A program made the translations under genes and the position numbers. From Pomphorhynchus laevis (Eukaryota > Acanthocephala > Palaeacanthocephala > Echinorhynchida > Pomphorhynchidae): a stretch of DNA of 64,000 nt. The notes below the pieces were generated by a model that had not been told where the DNA came from, ran no database searches, and was given only the letters and a program-made list of their open reading frames with translations. This document shows positions 22,350 through 34,284 of this stretch, in pieces. Positions within the stretch are counted from its first letter, which is position 1; every line of letters begins with the position of its first letter. The stretch lies in assembly GCA_012934845.2 (NCBI GenBank), contig WNNJ02001603.1, positions 1 to 64,000 on the forward strand. Direction: 5' to 3'.

Positions 22350-22919
22350 CTGCTACTTTTTTATACTTACGGAATGCAGTGAAGGAGGCTAGGTCACGTT
22401 CTTAAAATGCACGAAAACACTTTCTTAGTGGGGCTTTACCTAGCACACCAATATCGGAATGTTATTTCTGTAGACATGACTTACTGTTGTAACATTACAA
22501 ACATCATAACTGTCTCAAGCTCAAAAGTTGAATGATAAAGTTTATAATGTTCAACGAATAAAAAAAGTTTTGTTTTTGATCTAATCTAAACATCAATAGT
22601 AAGTCCTTCGAGTCTCGCAGATAGTCGTATAATGGGTTGTACCTACCGAAGCCATTTTTATATATAGTACTAAAGAAAAATTGAAACTTATTAAATTCCT
22701 TTCCTCCATTTCAAATATTTTTTTATTGACGGAAATAGTTGATGTACATTAATTGTGTGCGTATGTTGTAAATGCGATGAAATAAAGGGCGACAAAATCG
22801 CAATGCTTAAAAAGCTTAGCCTTTTTGAAAATGTATCTTAATTTTAAAAAATACTTATATTTTTTCATATGTACAAAACAAACGATCCAACAAAAATAAA
22901 CAGAAAATTGAACGCATGT

Positions 22920-25900
22920 TTACACATCAGTCGTTAATGAAAATGGAATGTTTTGTGTGAATTGCTGTTGATTTTCACATAGTTTTGAATTTAGTAACAT
23001 TGCTTTGCAGATGCTATCACGATCGCTATTGCTGCATTTGCTATCACGACGATCATCGTAGTATGTATTTTTTATTAAGGAAACACCCTTCCGTGACTTT
23101 AACTTTTTGCTCTCTTTTTCCTTTTTAAGTAGACTGGTATAAATAAGCGTTGGCCTCCTGGATCGGCATGCTAATTTCCTAATGTATTTGTAAGCTAAAA
23201 CTATGCCGATAAAAGTAAGCAAAAGTGCAACGACTAATGCAATTAAAATAACTGGAAAATGAGTATGCCTGATCCGATTTTTACGTTGTAATTCAATGTA
23301 CACATTTTTAGCGTTCTCACATCTGAGGCGGATTTTATCGTTTAAAATAGTGTCATTTACTTCATCTGCAACAGGTTCATCACTCTTTAGTAGCAAATGA
23401 TCTGTGAATAAGAACGTAAATCTAACTGCAGCACACATAGATTTTGGTCTACCACGGTCGCATACTTTTAACGATATAGGGAGTGCGATGTAATCAGAAG
23501 GATATTTTTTGACTATAATTCTCATACAGTGACCGTTGAAGCGAATTTCACTGGTTTGATCTGATTGCTTACCGGATTGGTAAGATATTTCACCCGAATA
23601 TATTAGATTAGTTTCACCGTTGATCCCACGGTCGACATCGCTTGCGTTAACATATAAAAAATACGTGAATACGGCTTCAGAATGATCACCTTGCATTTCG
23701 TTTGAACATACCAGGTCACCATCAGTTGGGTACATGATTTCAGGCGCATTATCATTTTTGTCTATGATATTAATCTGTACTAGTGCAGAGGCGATCTTTA
23801 CCGTATCATTGCTATCAATTGCCTCTATGAAAAATGTTATTTTCTCTATTTGCTCACGGTCTATTTGTTTTGTTAACCATAGTTCACCAGACGTGGCGTT
23901 TATTTTAAAGTGGTCCTCTACAATTGATAGGTTTGTCGTCATTCGATTATCACCTATTAATTTTTGCTGGAGGACTGATGTTTCGTTTGCAATATCTACC
24001 AACCGGTCATTAGTTGATATTCTATAGTGAAGTACGGAATGTTGATCTCTATCAACAGCGTGAAATTGATATAGAGCATTTGAATAATGTTCATTTTCTT
24101 CTATTGCTAATACGTATAGGTTCTTTTCGAACTTTGGTGGGTTGTCATTAATGTCTAAGACTAAAATTGTGATATTAGCAGATCCGTATTTACCTTCTTG
24201 ATCAGAAGCAATGACTTCGAGGACATATTTGTCTTGTTGCTCACGATCCAGCATTTTCCTACTTTGTATTATACCAGTATGGTTATCGATAGAAAAGTAA
24301 AGCATATCTTTGTACGTATTTTGTTTTCCGCTGAATTGAAGAAAATATAAGACTGGCTTTGCCGTTTGGTCTCTGTCTATGGCTGTGACTTGACCAACAT
24401 GGCTTCCAATTTTACTATTTTCATATATTGAAAATTGATAATTGCTCATTGTGAATTCGGGTTGGTTGTCATTAACGTCAACGATTTTTACGTTTATTGT
24501 ATATCTTGATGTTTTTCTGTGAGCATGACTAGCTCTGTCTTTAGCGTTCAGCCAAATACGATAACTTGATATCTGCTCACAGTCAAGTTGTTGTGTTAAA
24601 GTGAGAAGAAAGGATGAATTAGTTTCGGTTTGGGGTACAAGTTGTAATCTAAATGGACTTGTATTTGTTAAATCTGTTGTTGAATTGTACCACACATTAA
24701 GGCTTAGTTCTACGCGCCCGTTATCACCTGAGTCAATATCACTCATTCGAATTAGCATCAACTGTGATCCTATTTTCAGATTTTCTTTAATGTCAACCGT
24801 ACTTTCGTTAGAGGTTTCGTCTCGAACTCGTACGTTTCCTGATGAGAACGTAATCTGAAACGTAGGGTTATTGTCATTTTTATCGAGTATCTGAACGAGT
24901 ACTTGTGTGTACGCTGTTCTTCCGGTCGAATCAGTCGCGACAACCCTGAAAAGGTAATGATCTACCAGTTCCCGATCGAAAGAAATGTTCCCACCAATGG
25001 AAACGACTCCGGATTTTTCATCTATTTGAAATATATCAGCATAGCGGTTATCAACTAACCTATATCGAATTTTGTGTTCGTCAATCTTGTCTACATCGTG
25101 TGCTGTAACCCTTCCAATCAGTGATCCTGATTGTCCGGAAGACTCTTCTTCCATTATGGTAAATCTGTAAATACTATTCTGAAATACGGGATCGTTATCA
25201 TTTTCATCGATAACATCAATGTCTAGTGTGCAGCATGCAAATCTTGCTGATTTTGCATCAATATGCTCGAATGCACATAACTTAAGCTGGTAGAACTGTT
25301 CGTGCTCGGCGTCAAGCTCACGCAGTAAATGTAAATGCGGACAATTGGGTGTGCTTGAATTATGAATTAACGCGAATGGAATTTTGTTCCTAGATTCTGA
25401 TTTTAGCTTTATCGATTGTATGGAATACCTCTTTGAATCGGGGTCAATTGCGCACGGTAGCTGTATTGGTACTTCTGTCGAATGAAATTCGCTTAATCGT
25501 ATATTATAACTTGTCTGATTATACGCTGGCAGGTTATCATTTTCATCTTCAATCTGTATGCTTTGCTGTACAAAATTCATTTCCCCATTATCGGATTCAG
25601 CAACTATTTCCAGTTTAAAAATGCATTGTGAGCATTCACAGTACCTTGGGCACAGTTCCTCCCTATCAATAATTGCATTTACCAATAACTTTCCATTTGG
25701 TCGTAACATAAACAGCTTATTCAATTGTTCTTGTATAGCAGTGTTCGTAGCTGCTTCTTTACCTCGAATAACTGAAACTACGCTTAATAATCGAAAGTTC
25801 CATTTTATATTTTGGTCGCGCACAATATTACTTGCAAAATTATAAACTAAAGTTCCAAGTGGGCTATTCTCCTTGCAAATAATTAACATTTTCTGAGGAG

Positions 25901-26069
25901 ATAAGTTACCTTTCGTATATACGCTTGATTGCTGACTGTCAAGATTACATAGTAAGAATACTAATATAAGACACAAAAATCGGTGATCCAGTTGGCGACT
26001 ATATACTTGATGAAAAAGTTCAAAATGTCGACCTTGTGAAGTCATCACTACATATACCAGCATATGCAA
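22920..26069 (-). CDS. Protocadherin (seven cadherin repeats, one membrane span)
   Basis: A 1,049-codon uninterrupted frame. A hydrophobic signal sequence lies at residues 30-41 (FLCLILVFLL); the long N-region suggests that the start may be Met9 rather than Met1. Calcium-binding linkers DENDNLP, DENDNDP, DKNDNNP, DVNDNQP, DINDNPP and DKNDNAP at about 175, 288, 396, 531, 639 and 770 separate seven cadherin repeats, and DRE, DxD and DRD motifs occur within them. A cysteine-rich insert (CPRYCECSQC) in the first repeat is unusual. A single transmembrane helix lies at about 938-960, then a basic cytoplasmic tail of about 90 residues. Seven repeats and a short tail fit delta-type protocadherins, homophilic cell-adhesion molecules of the plasma membrane. 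The whole ectodomain is in one exon, as is common for protocadherins. Confidence 0.95.
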   Translation of the reverse strand: MHMLVYVVMTSQGRHFELFHQVYSRQLDHRFLCLILVFLLCNLDSQQSSVYTKGNLSPQKMLIICKENSPLGTLVYNFASNIVRDQNIKWNFRLLSVVSVIRGKEAATNTAIQEQLNKLFMLRPNGKLLVNAIIDREELCPRYCECSQCIFKLEIVAESDNGEMNFVQQSIQIEDENDNLPAYNQTSYNIRLSEFHSTEVPIQLPCAIDPDSKRYSIQSIKLKSESRNKIPFALIHNSSTPNCPHLHLLRELDAEHEQFYQLKLCAFEHIDAKSARFACCTLDIDVIDENDNDPVFQNSIYRFTIMEEESSGQSGSLIGRVTAHDVDKIDEHKIRYRLVDNRYADIFQIDEKSGVVSIGGNISFDRELVDHYLFRVVATDSTGRTAYTQVLVQILDKNDNNPTFQITFSSGNVRVRDETSNESTVDIKENLKIGSQLMLIRMSDIDSGDNGRVELSLNVWYNSTTDLTNTSPFRLQLVPQTETNSSFLLTLTQQLDCEQISSYRIWLNAKDRASHAHRKTSRYTINVKIVDVNDNQPEFTMSNYQFSIYENSKIGSHVGQVTAIDRDQTAKPVLYFLQFSGKQNTYKDMLYFSIDNHTGIIQSRKMLDREQQDKYVLEVIASDQEGKYGSANITILVLDINDNPPKFEKNLYVLAIEENEHYSNALYQFHAVDRDQHSVLHYRISTNDRLVDIANETSVLQQKLIGDNRMTTNLSIVEDHFKINATSGELWLTKQIDREQIEKITFFIEAIDSNDTVKIASALVQINIIDKNDNAPEIMYPTDGDLVCSNEMQGDHSEAVFTYFLYVNASDVDRGINGETNLIYSGEISYQSGKQSDQTSEIRFNGHCMRIIVKKYPSDYIALPISLKVCDRGRPKSMCAAVRFTFLFTDHLLLKSDEPVADEVNDTILNDKIRLRCENAKNVYIELQRKNRIRHTHFPVILIALVVALLLTFIGIVLAYKYIRKLACRSRRPTLIYTSLLKKEKESKKLKSRKGVSLIKNTYYDDRRDSKCSNSDRDSICKAMLLNSKLCENQQQFTQNIPFSLTTDV

Positions 26070-26244
26070 TCATCAGTGTTTTGCTGCTTTTTCCATGTCA
26101 TTTATCTGGACTTGTTGTTCATCGTCAAACAGCGAATAGTTGAATAACTTTAAGTCTTGTTCCATTACGACCTTGCTCGTTATAACTGAAGCATTGATTT
26201 TATATCGTGAGCGTTAGCACCAGATCTTTAGTTTGAAAACATCT

Positions 26245-27180
26245 GAAATAATTCAATTTTATTAGAAAGGGCATGAATAAATCTGACCAGCAAACTGAGT
26301 CTATGTATTTTATACTAAATAAAAATAAAAATAAAGATAAATAATTATAAATAATATATCATTAATTAATATTAATTAATTTTATTAATTTATCATATTT
26401 CCATTTTTATTTATCATATTTACAAATAAATTAGATTGGATAACTGAGTATAAGTATTTTTAATTATTTATAAAATTTAAATAAAGATAAATAATAAATG
26501 ATAATATGAAATTTTTTACAATTTTTATTTATATCAAGTTAAAATAAAAAATTAAAATTTAAAATAAACGTCATTTTTATGAATTGACTAATAAATAACA
26601 GACGTTGTATCAGATAAAACTATCTAGTATCTTATTCCAATACAAAGTATATTATTTATTATCCATCCATAAAAATTTGCCACTTAAGAGTTTAAATTTA
26701 TTCTTTATATTATTGTGTTGATTTATATATTTTACTATTTTCTGCTTGATGTTATTTTTATAGTAACCTAGTTTAAAATATGTATCTATTAAATTATTTA
26801 AATGATTTTGAAGAAAGCCAATATCATTACATATTGTTGCAATTCTTAAAATTTCATTATTTAATGTATTATATTTTATATTATATGGTATGCATGAATG
26901 CTCATGCAAAAATATGATTATTATAAATTTAAATATGTCATCTTTACGTTATAAATTAATATAATTGTGCTACTATTACCTCTCATTGGAACACCTTTTA
27001 TTTGTAAATTTTTTAAATAAAAAATTAAAATTTCAAAAAAATCAATTTTTACGAATTGACTAATAAATAACAGACGTTGTATCAGAATAAGGATTAGAGA
27101 TCATCAGGAGGAACTGCAATGATATCAGATTTTGGCCCCTAACTCCTCTACCCAACATAGCAACGGGCCCAAATACGTGT
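26245..27180 (-). mobile_element. Family B PLE copy: terminal module, RT thumb, terminal module
   Basis: On the minus strand a terminal module (27180 to about 27000, with ttgggtagaggagttagggg) is followed by an open 85-codon frame at 26909-26652 and then by another module start (ctgatacaacgtctg, 26620-26600). The peptide includes EILRIATICNDIGFLQNHLN and LIDTYFKLGYYKNNIKQKI, resembling the thumb of PLE reverse transcriptases. This is the best-preserved copy of that fragment in the window. The palm and endonuclease are missing. Confidence 0.65.
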
Positions 27181-28400
27181 TAAGAACGTATTTCTCCTGA
27201 TGAAATTTAATTATTTAATGTATCATTTTAATGACACAAAGAACCATTTTATTTTTTATTAATTAGTTGCGTTTCACATACAAAAATTGTCAAAAAAATC
27301 GCTGAATTAAATTTAAAAAATAACATGCTACGTTTAAAGTGTTACATTTTAATAATTACATTTTCATGCTACATTTTAATAATTTCTTTCAAAGTCTTAC
27401 ATACAAAGAATGACGTGCTAATATCGATTTTGTAATCGTTATTAATTGAATAAAAATCATTATTACTATTCGATTGTAACGTTTATATTACACACCGAAA
27501 TATCTTATAACATTCAAATACTTATATTGAACAGTTTCAATATTTATTTCACATTTAGGTTGAATTAATAAAATTTCGAATAAAACATTTTTTAATTATT
27601 AAAATTATTGAAAGATTAAACAATTATTGTACCATTTGATCATAAATAATTAGAACTGATAAATTATTTCATAAAATGTATTTTTCAAACAAACTTTTGT
27701 AGTATAAATAATTGTAAAAGTTTAGGTGTTAACAAAATCAAAAACGTTGTAAATATATTCGAAATAAATTTTTACATAAGATAATTTACTTAAATTATAA
27801 AATTATAACTTTAATTTATTAGCAATTAAATTAAACGCTATAATTTTTATTATTGCATAGATATGCTATATTGTAGAATATAATTATTGAATTAATCAAA
27901 ATTGTCGCACAAAACATCTCAATTAGAAAAAAAATTATTACAGTGAAATTACCTCAATGAGAGAAAGCCTCTTTATCCAGGTTTGGTCTGGACTTCATCT
28001 ACGCGAGTAGAAAATTGTATGTTCTTCCTTAGATAGTGTGAACCTTCTGAATTCTGAGAATTGCCCATGATTTCATTTTTTTAGTATTTACATAGTGTTT
28101 GTTGTAGTATTATAATTTTAAAAATAAAATTTAAAATATAAATTTATCTTATTGAATACAAAATATTAAATAGTATTGTCATTCACGATTTAAACTAATA
28201 AATGTTAAATGTGATAGTCAATTATTCTTGATCATGCCTATATACTTTCTAATCGCATGAATGAATCATTGATGCTACCTAATAGTTTGTCACGTATGTT
28301 TGTTAGTCTTATTATGTTTTCTAGTTGGGATATATGTATTTTAGTCCTAAGAGGAGATTAACGGACAAATAATTCAGCCTTGTAGAGCAGTAAATAATTA
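27181..28400. other. AT-rich stretch, no gene seen
   Basis: Stops in all frames and long A/T runs. A patch of more balanced composition at 27950-28070 has no clear coding frame. Confidence 0.6.
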
Positions 28401-28402
28401 AG

Positions 28403-28490
28403 ATCATTAAGCTCATTGCACTCATATTTTAAATAATATATTAAAATAAATATATTTAATTTTATAATACATTAAAGTATATTGTTAAAA
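28403..28490 (+). repeat. Dispersed repeat, empty-site copy
   Basis: Sequence atcattaagctcattgcact through ttaattttataatac matches 28885-28911 plus 29019-29062. It is the uninterrupted version of that repeat. Confidence 0.85.
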
Positions 28491-28884
28491 TATTTAAAAA
28501 ATATTATTATAAATATTATAAAAAATATATTCTGTACTATTTAATTGCATATTAATTATATATTAATTGTATAAGTTTGATAGTAGATTTCGCATTATAG
28601 ATCAATTGCCATTTTAATTTTTTGATTGCTTAAACTTTCGTAATAAATTGTTACTTTATTAATATCGATTAAAATAATGATTCTTTTAATTTTTATTAAT
28701 TTATGTGAACGAAGAAATGAGTGAGAATAGTTTTATTCAAAAAATATCACTTTATTTTGATGACTCTTGCTCGGAAAATTACGAAGAATTTTCGAAAAAT
28801 ATAAAAATAGATACATATTTATTGTGATACATTATAATAAATAATATATATAATACATTATAATGTATTACGTTATAATGTATA

Positions 28885-29062
28885 ATCATTAAGCTCATTG
28901 CACTCATATTTAGTTTCCTGACGATGATAGCAGTAGCTATCGAAATATCGGACATAAACGTTTTGCTGTATTAAATAAAAATACTTCTATTCGTTCCATA
29001 AAGATTTTACTCATATTTAATATAATATATTAAAATAATATATTTAATTTTATAATTAAAAT
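28885..29062 (+). repeat. Dispersed repeat, filled-site copy
   Basis: Same repeat as 28403-28490 but interrupted after actcatattt by a 97-bp insert followed by a second actcatattt. Confidence 0.85.
28912..29018 (+). mobile_element. Short PLE-tail-like insertion with 10-bp target duplication
   Basis: The insert starts agtttcctgacgatgatagc, forms a 6-bp stem (GATAGC 28926-28931 with GCTATC 28936-28941, loop AGTA), then GAAATATCGGAC, an AATAAAAA and ends cataaagatttt. Target duplications actcatattt lie at 28902-28911 and 29009-29018. I infer a heavily 5'-truncated retrotransposon tail, probably of a Penelope-like element. Confidence 0.7.
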
Positions 29063-32000
29063 ATATTGTGCCATAATACCATATAATATACTTACGAATG
29101 GCAATATGAACTAATAGCAATATGAACTACCTTGTTTTAGAATATGCTTCGTTGTACTAATCCATATATATATAATACAATCACTAATAATTTTGAGCAA
29201 AGTACTCTAATTTATATTTCTACATGTGGATTGAATTTACGAATTCGGATGATATTTATAGATGCATAAATATTATAAATTTAAATCTTTCTGATACATG
29301 ATTATCAAAAAGAATAATTTTCCAAATATATAAAGTTATAAAAAATAAAGTAGAACACATATTGGATTTAGTATTCTTAAGAACTAACAATTGAAATACA
29401 TAATTTGTCTGCAAATTCCATGTTTACAGCATTTGACTAAAATGTTCCCGAAATTGAAATGCCTTTGAGATTTTAAAATGATCATAGTTCAACAACCTTT
29501 TAAACTTACGAAGCATTTACACATTGCACCTCAATATTAGAAGCAAAACAAAAAATGGTTACGAAAAGAATATGTTCATCAAAACAAATTAAACATTCGT
29601 TTAATTTTATTATAATTTTGTAGTTTCATTTAAGCAAACGTAAATTGAGAATAAATACACAGTTTCAAAATTACAAAACTCAGCTACTTTTGTATGTAGT
29701 TCGCTTAAAGGCAATATTTTAATCTACAATTTATATCGGTCAATCTACTTAATCTCAATATATTGTTTCTACTGGAACATGCACTATATATTAGTCGTTA
29801 CCTCGACACCAATCTTGTAGATCCCTATATTTTCAGCTGCTTCGATGAATACTTGTCCGTATACATTTTGATATTTTTGAAAGTAAATCATAATTTGTAC
29901 TATTTTGATGTATTTGTATCATTAAGAAAATTAATTTTTCACAGGAAACTGCTTTCTGTCAACTTGACAAATATTTTGTATTACAAATAGGTTTTGTATT
30001 AATTTAATGGAACCAACACGAATAATTTATTTCTTACAAATGATAATATTTATATGGTCAGTGTCATCATTTTCAGATTTTTATTACAAAATCGAAACAT
30101 TAAAACATCAATGTTTTATTACATTAATTTTTACTATATACAAACGTCTATGTTTTTATACACGAAAATAATTTACGTGCTCCAATGCTTAGATTTAATG
30201 AACAACAAACAATTAAATAATAAAAATATTAAAAAATAATAAAAAACAACAATTGAAAAAATTGGATAGAAAATTCTAAATGCGCAGAACGATAATGTGA
30301 GATAAGCAGGAAATTATAAAATTTGAAAAAAGTGTGATAAAATATAATATTTTGAAATTGCGGCTTAGTCAAGTTCATGCACAAAAAATATCTTCAAAGA
30401 TTATATGCTGATTTATTGGTAAAATACGGTTATAATTAAAAACAAACATGATGTCGAGGTTGATGCTTTAAAAATTCGATTAAACTTAATAATTTTCATT
30501 AATAAGCGAATGCGTCTTTTAACAAAGACGCAATTGTTTTGCAATTTTACAATGTAAAGATAGTAACCAGGTTATGTAGGTTATAACGAAAATGCCAAGC
30601 TAAATGCATTAAAACATTTAGATTTGAAAAATATCAAAAAGTACAACTTTTTGTTGATTACAAAATATATCTAATAATAGACAGTAAAATTAAAAAAATG
30701 AACATAAAAAATAAATGAATGAATAATAAAATAAATGAGCATAAATAAATGAATGACTGCATTAAAAATTGCAAACAAAAATGTCGAATTCTTTCAGATC
30801 AATTTTCTAGCCGTTGCAAACTAAAAGTCTTACTGGTGTAAACTGATGTTATTGACTTATATATATTGATAAGCAAGAGAAATTATATCAGTCCTTCCTT
30901 ATTAAAGAGCAATTTTCTAATATATGCAATAAAAAAGGCAAAAAATATAGTATTTTATAGTTACTGTTCCACAATACGGTAAAATTACTTGTAATGCTCA
31001 ACATATTGCTTTTCTCAATTACTGTATTGATTTTGAAGGTATTATTATCCTTTAAGGTATTATTATGTCAAACAATCAGCCAGATTTTGATCTAAAATTA
31101 AATAATTTTTTAATCCTTTTATTTTGTGTTTAATATTTTTGATTTTATTATTATATCTAAATTATTATCTGTTTTAATTGTTGTTGCACTTCTTATTTTT
31201 GATTAAATTTTGACTTTCAGCCATACACCATACATGATTGAATGTATTCTGTCTTGGCAAAAAATAAAAAATTAAACAGCGTATTTTAGCAAATTGCAGT
31301 ATTTTTCGTTTGTTATTTCTGTTCATATGTTTGATCATGTGGTCATCTAAATATAGCCTGTTTAGAATAAAATTTCTTGGCTTCGGAAGAAGAATATTTA
31401 AATATCAAATATTTTTAATATAAAAAATTTGATATTTTGATCAAATATTTTGGAGTCGCCTGGAGATCCTTTCTTTTAATTAGATCCCTTCATTTAATTC
31501 TTTGCACAAATGTTTTTTTGATATAAAAATAATTATATTTATTTAATAATTTAAGAATATTAATATAACTTTAAGGATATTTTTATAATTAAATATAACC
31601 ATTATGTTGTTTAAACTGATAGAATCAACCCGTTCTTACATCAAAAGGTTCTATCGTTATAAAGTTATGTTATATAGAAATGATATGATTGATATCTGGA
31701 TATGTCATAACATATCCTTTTATTATATAGATATCCTGATTACGCTATCAAAAATATTAATTATTTTGAAAGATTGACTCTTACCATATTAGAGCGTCAT
31801 GAAATTTTACAGAGATCGTCTTTTTAAGCTGCTCGCATTCTCAATGACAAAATAAGGCAAAGCAAAATATTAGATTGTACTGATATCCATTATGCTAATT
31901 TCAAAAGGTTTGATGTCTACCGATTAATTTACCAGCAGACGTTTTACTTAAAATTCATAATTAAATAAAAACTGATGATTAAATTATGGTAGTTCCTTAA

Positions 32001-32234
32001 ATGTAAATTCTTCTGATTCGAAGAATAAAATTTCAATTTTTGTGTATGTTTTCACTTCGTTGTCATCAGAATTACTGCTTGTACTTTATATTTGTACCGA
32101 TCGAAACTACTTGTGATTGCATTTGCATTGATAATGAATGTGAGTTATTTAATGAAGATCGAATATAATGAATTATATTATGAACAGATATATTATATCT
32201 GTTCATATTAATATATATATTAATAAATAATATA
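29063..32234. other. AT-rich stretch with only doubtful short ORFs
   Basis: Frames of 75 codons (29763-29990, plus) and 61 codons (30054-30239, plus) are open, but their composition (Phe, Tyr, Leu, Asn) is what AT-rich DNA yields by chance. I see no domain, no splice pattern and no repeat structure that makes them genes. Confidence 0.55.
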
Positions 32235-32460
32235 TATCACTAGTGGAGGATCGTGCACTTAATGAATTCCTTTTAGAGTTTACTGAGGATTAATTACCGT
32301 CGAAGTTGTGTAGCTATAAGGCCATAATGAAGAGACCACCCTCTAGTGATGAGTAGACTAAGGTCGAAACGCCTCATTGGAGGCTAGGCGTCTGTGGTGG
32401 CGCATTCCGGGTTAAGCTTCCCGACGAAGGTTGTAAAAAAGCATGCAGGTTTATACTTTC
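32235..32460 (+). mobile_element. SINE-like GC-richer patch with hammerhead-like motif
   Basis: Unlike its surroundings this patch is GC-balanced. TAGCTATAAGG (32311-32321) resembles a pol III A box and GGTCGAAACGCC (32362-32373) resembles a B box, about 50 bp apart. The stretch 32335-32400 also has hammerhead-like order: CCACC, TGATGA, a GAC-TAAG-GTC hairpin, GAAACGCC ... GGCGTC, then GTGGTGG, which can pair with CCACC. The invariant C before TGATGA is a G, and the stem II region has extra bases, so activity is doubtful. SINE-like retroposons with hammerheads are known in schistosomes. Confidence 0.4.
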
Positions 32461-33259
32461 CTATTCGTGTTAATTAAAAAAGGTTGTATTGAAATTCTTT
32501 CTTATTAATATAACGTCACCAGTAATGTTCAATTAATATAATTATCTAATAATTATATTAATTCCTTATTTATATTTATGTATTTATATATTCAATATTT
32601 TATGCCTTTCGAATGATAAAGTAGCCAAATGCTAATAGCATCTAAACGGCGCTTGAATGTCTCAAATAATTTAGGAAAATTTAAAAAATTCGATGTAATT
32701 TTGAAATCTAGTAATGTTCAAATCTAGTATATAAGAGGGTAATCTATTTTAAAATATTTTAAAAATATATGATTTACTTAACTATTTATATGATTTGCTC
32801 ATATGAGCAAATCATAAGTGGAACTATGCCACTGCATATTAATTATGCATTCATTCTTTTCAATAATCAAAATCGATTGCACATTAACAAAATTCTAAAT
32901 TTATGATAACAAAACAAATAATTTCTCACTCAGTCAGATTTGCAGGCTAAATAATTACTTCCCGTTTTCTATTACATTTTTAAAATGCAATTTCTTAGTT
33001 TAGCAACAATTTTGTTGAATAAACTGTATAATATATACGGATATAATTTTATATCTGTATATAAAATATTATTTTTCAAATATTGTTTGTCTCATTTTAA
33101 AACAAAATATTTAAAATATTTATAAATATAAATGATAAATATTTTATTTTTATACGTGACAAAAATTATTGGGATTAATTTTAATAAACAATATTTATAT
33201 ATGAATATTGTTTATTAAAATATTAAATATTATAATATAAATATAATATAAATATTAAA
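32461..33259. other. AT-rich stretch, no gene seen
   Basis: Runs of A/T with stops in all frames. It leads into the 256-bp tandem array, whose flanking ttaatataaatattaaa words already appear at 33220-33260. Confidence 0.6.
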
Positions 33260-34284
33260 TATTTTAATATAAATATTAAATATTATAATATTTTTCATAA
33301 TTTATTTATTACTTGATTTTATTGTGACAAAATATATTAAAAATATCGAAATTAAAATTACCTACATATCTGAAGACATTTGTATATTAATCCATGAATA
33401 TTTCTATAATTACCTTCAAATATATCTCTGCAAATGCAAAATCAGTTGTGAGCAAATCTTCAAAATTTACTCACAAGAAAAAATAAAAAAGAGTACGACT
33501 AACCATATCACATTAATATTTAATATAAATATTAAATATTATAATATTTTTCATAATTTATTTATTACTTGATTTTATTGTGACAAAATATATTAAAAAT
33601 ATCGAAATTAAAATTACCTACATATCTGAAGACATTTGTATATTAATCCATGAATATTTCTATAATTACCTACAAAGATATCTCTACAAATGTAAAATCA
33701 GTTGTGAGCAAATCTTCAAAATTTACTCACAAGAAAAAATAAAAAAGAGTACGACTAATTATATCACATTAATATTTAATATAAATATTAAATATTATAA
33801 TATTTTTCATAATTTATTTATTACTTGATTTTATTGTGACAAAATATATTAAAAATATCGAAATTAAAATTACCTACATATCTGAAGACATTTGTATATT
33901 AATCCATGAATATTTCTATAATTACCTACAAAGATATCTCTACAAATGTAAAATCAGTTGTGAGCAAATCTTCAAAATTTACTCACAAGAAAAAATAAAA
34001 AAGAGTACGACTAACCATATCACATTAATATTTAACATAAATATTAAATATTATAATATTTTTCATAATTTATTTATTACTTGATTTTATTGTGACAAAA
34101 TATATTAAAAATATCGAAATTAAAATTACCTACATATCTGAAGACATTTGTATATTAATCCATGAATATTTCTATAATTACCTACAAAGATATCTCTACA
34201 AATGTAAAATCAGTTGTGAGCAAATCTTCAAAATTTACTCACAAGAAAAAATAAAAAAGAGTACGACTAACCATATCACATTAT
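33260..34284 (+). repeat. 256-bp tandem repeat, 4 copies, each with an open frame
   Basis: Four head-to-tail units with a period of exactly 256 bp (ATG positions or equivalents at 33324, 33580, 33836 and 34092). Copies differ by only a few bases. Each holds an 82-codon plus-strand frame (MTKYIKNIEIKITYISEDIC ... HNLFIT) with its own stop; the last is cut short by the end of the array. Substitutions include C to R/Y changes. The peptide matches nothing I know. Because 256 is not a multiple of three the frames do not fuse. Either a recent satellite or a tandem small gene. Confidence 0.85.

Noticed and set aside
23734-25845. Plus-strand ORFs of 61-97 codons within the protocadherin
   Set aside because: Shadows of the real minus-strand gene.
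29763-30239. Two plus-strand ORFs as small genes
   Set aside because: Composition is Phe/Tyr/Leu/Asn-dominated as expected from AT-rich DNA, with no domain or repeat conservation.
32335-32400. A functional hammerhead ribozyme
   Set aside because: The invariant C before TGATGA is G and stem II has three extra bases, so I call it hammerhead-like only.
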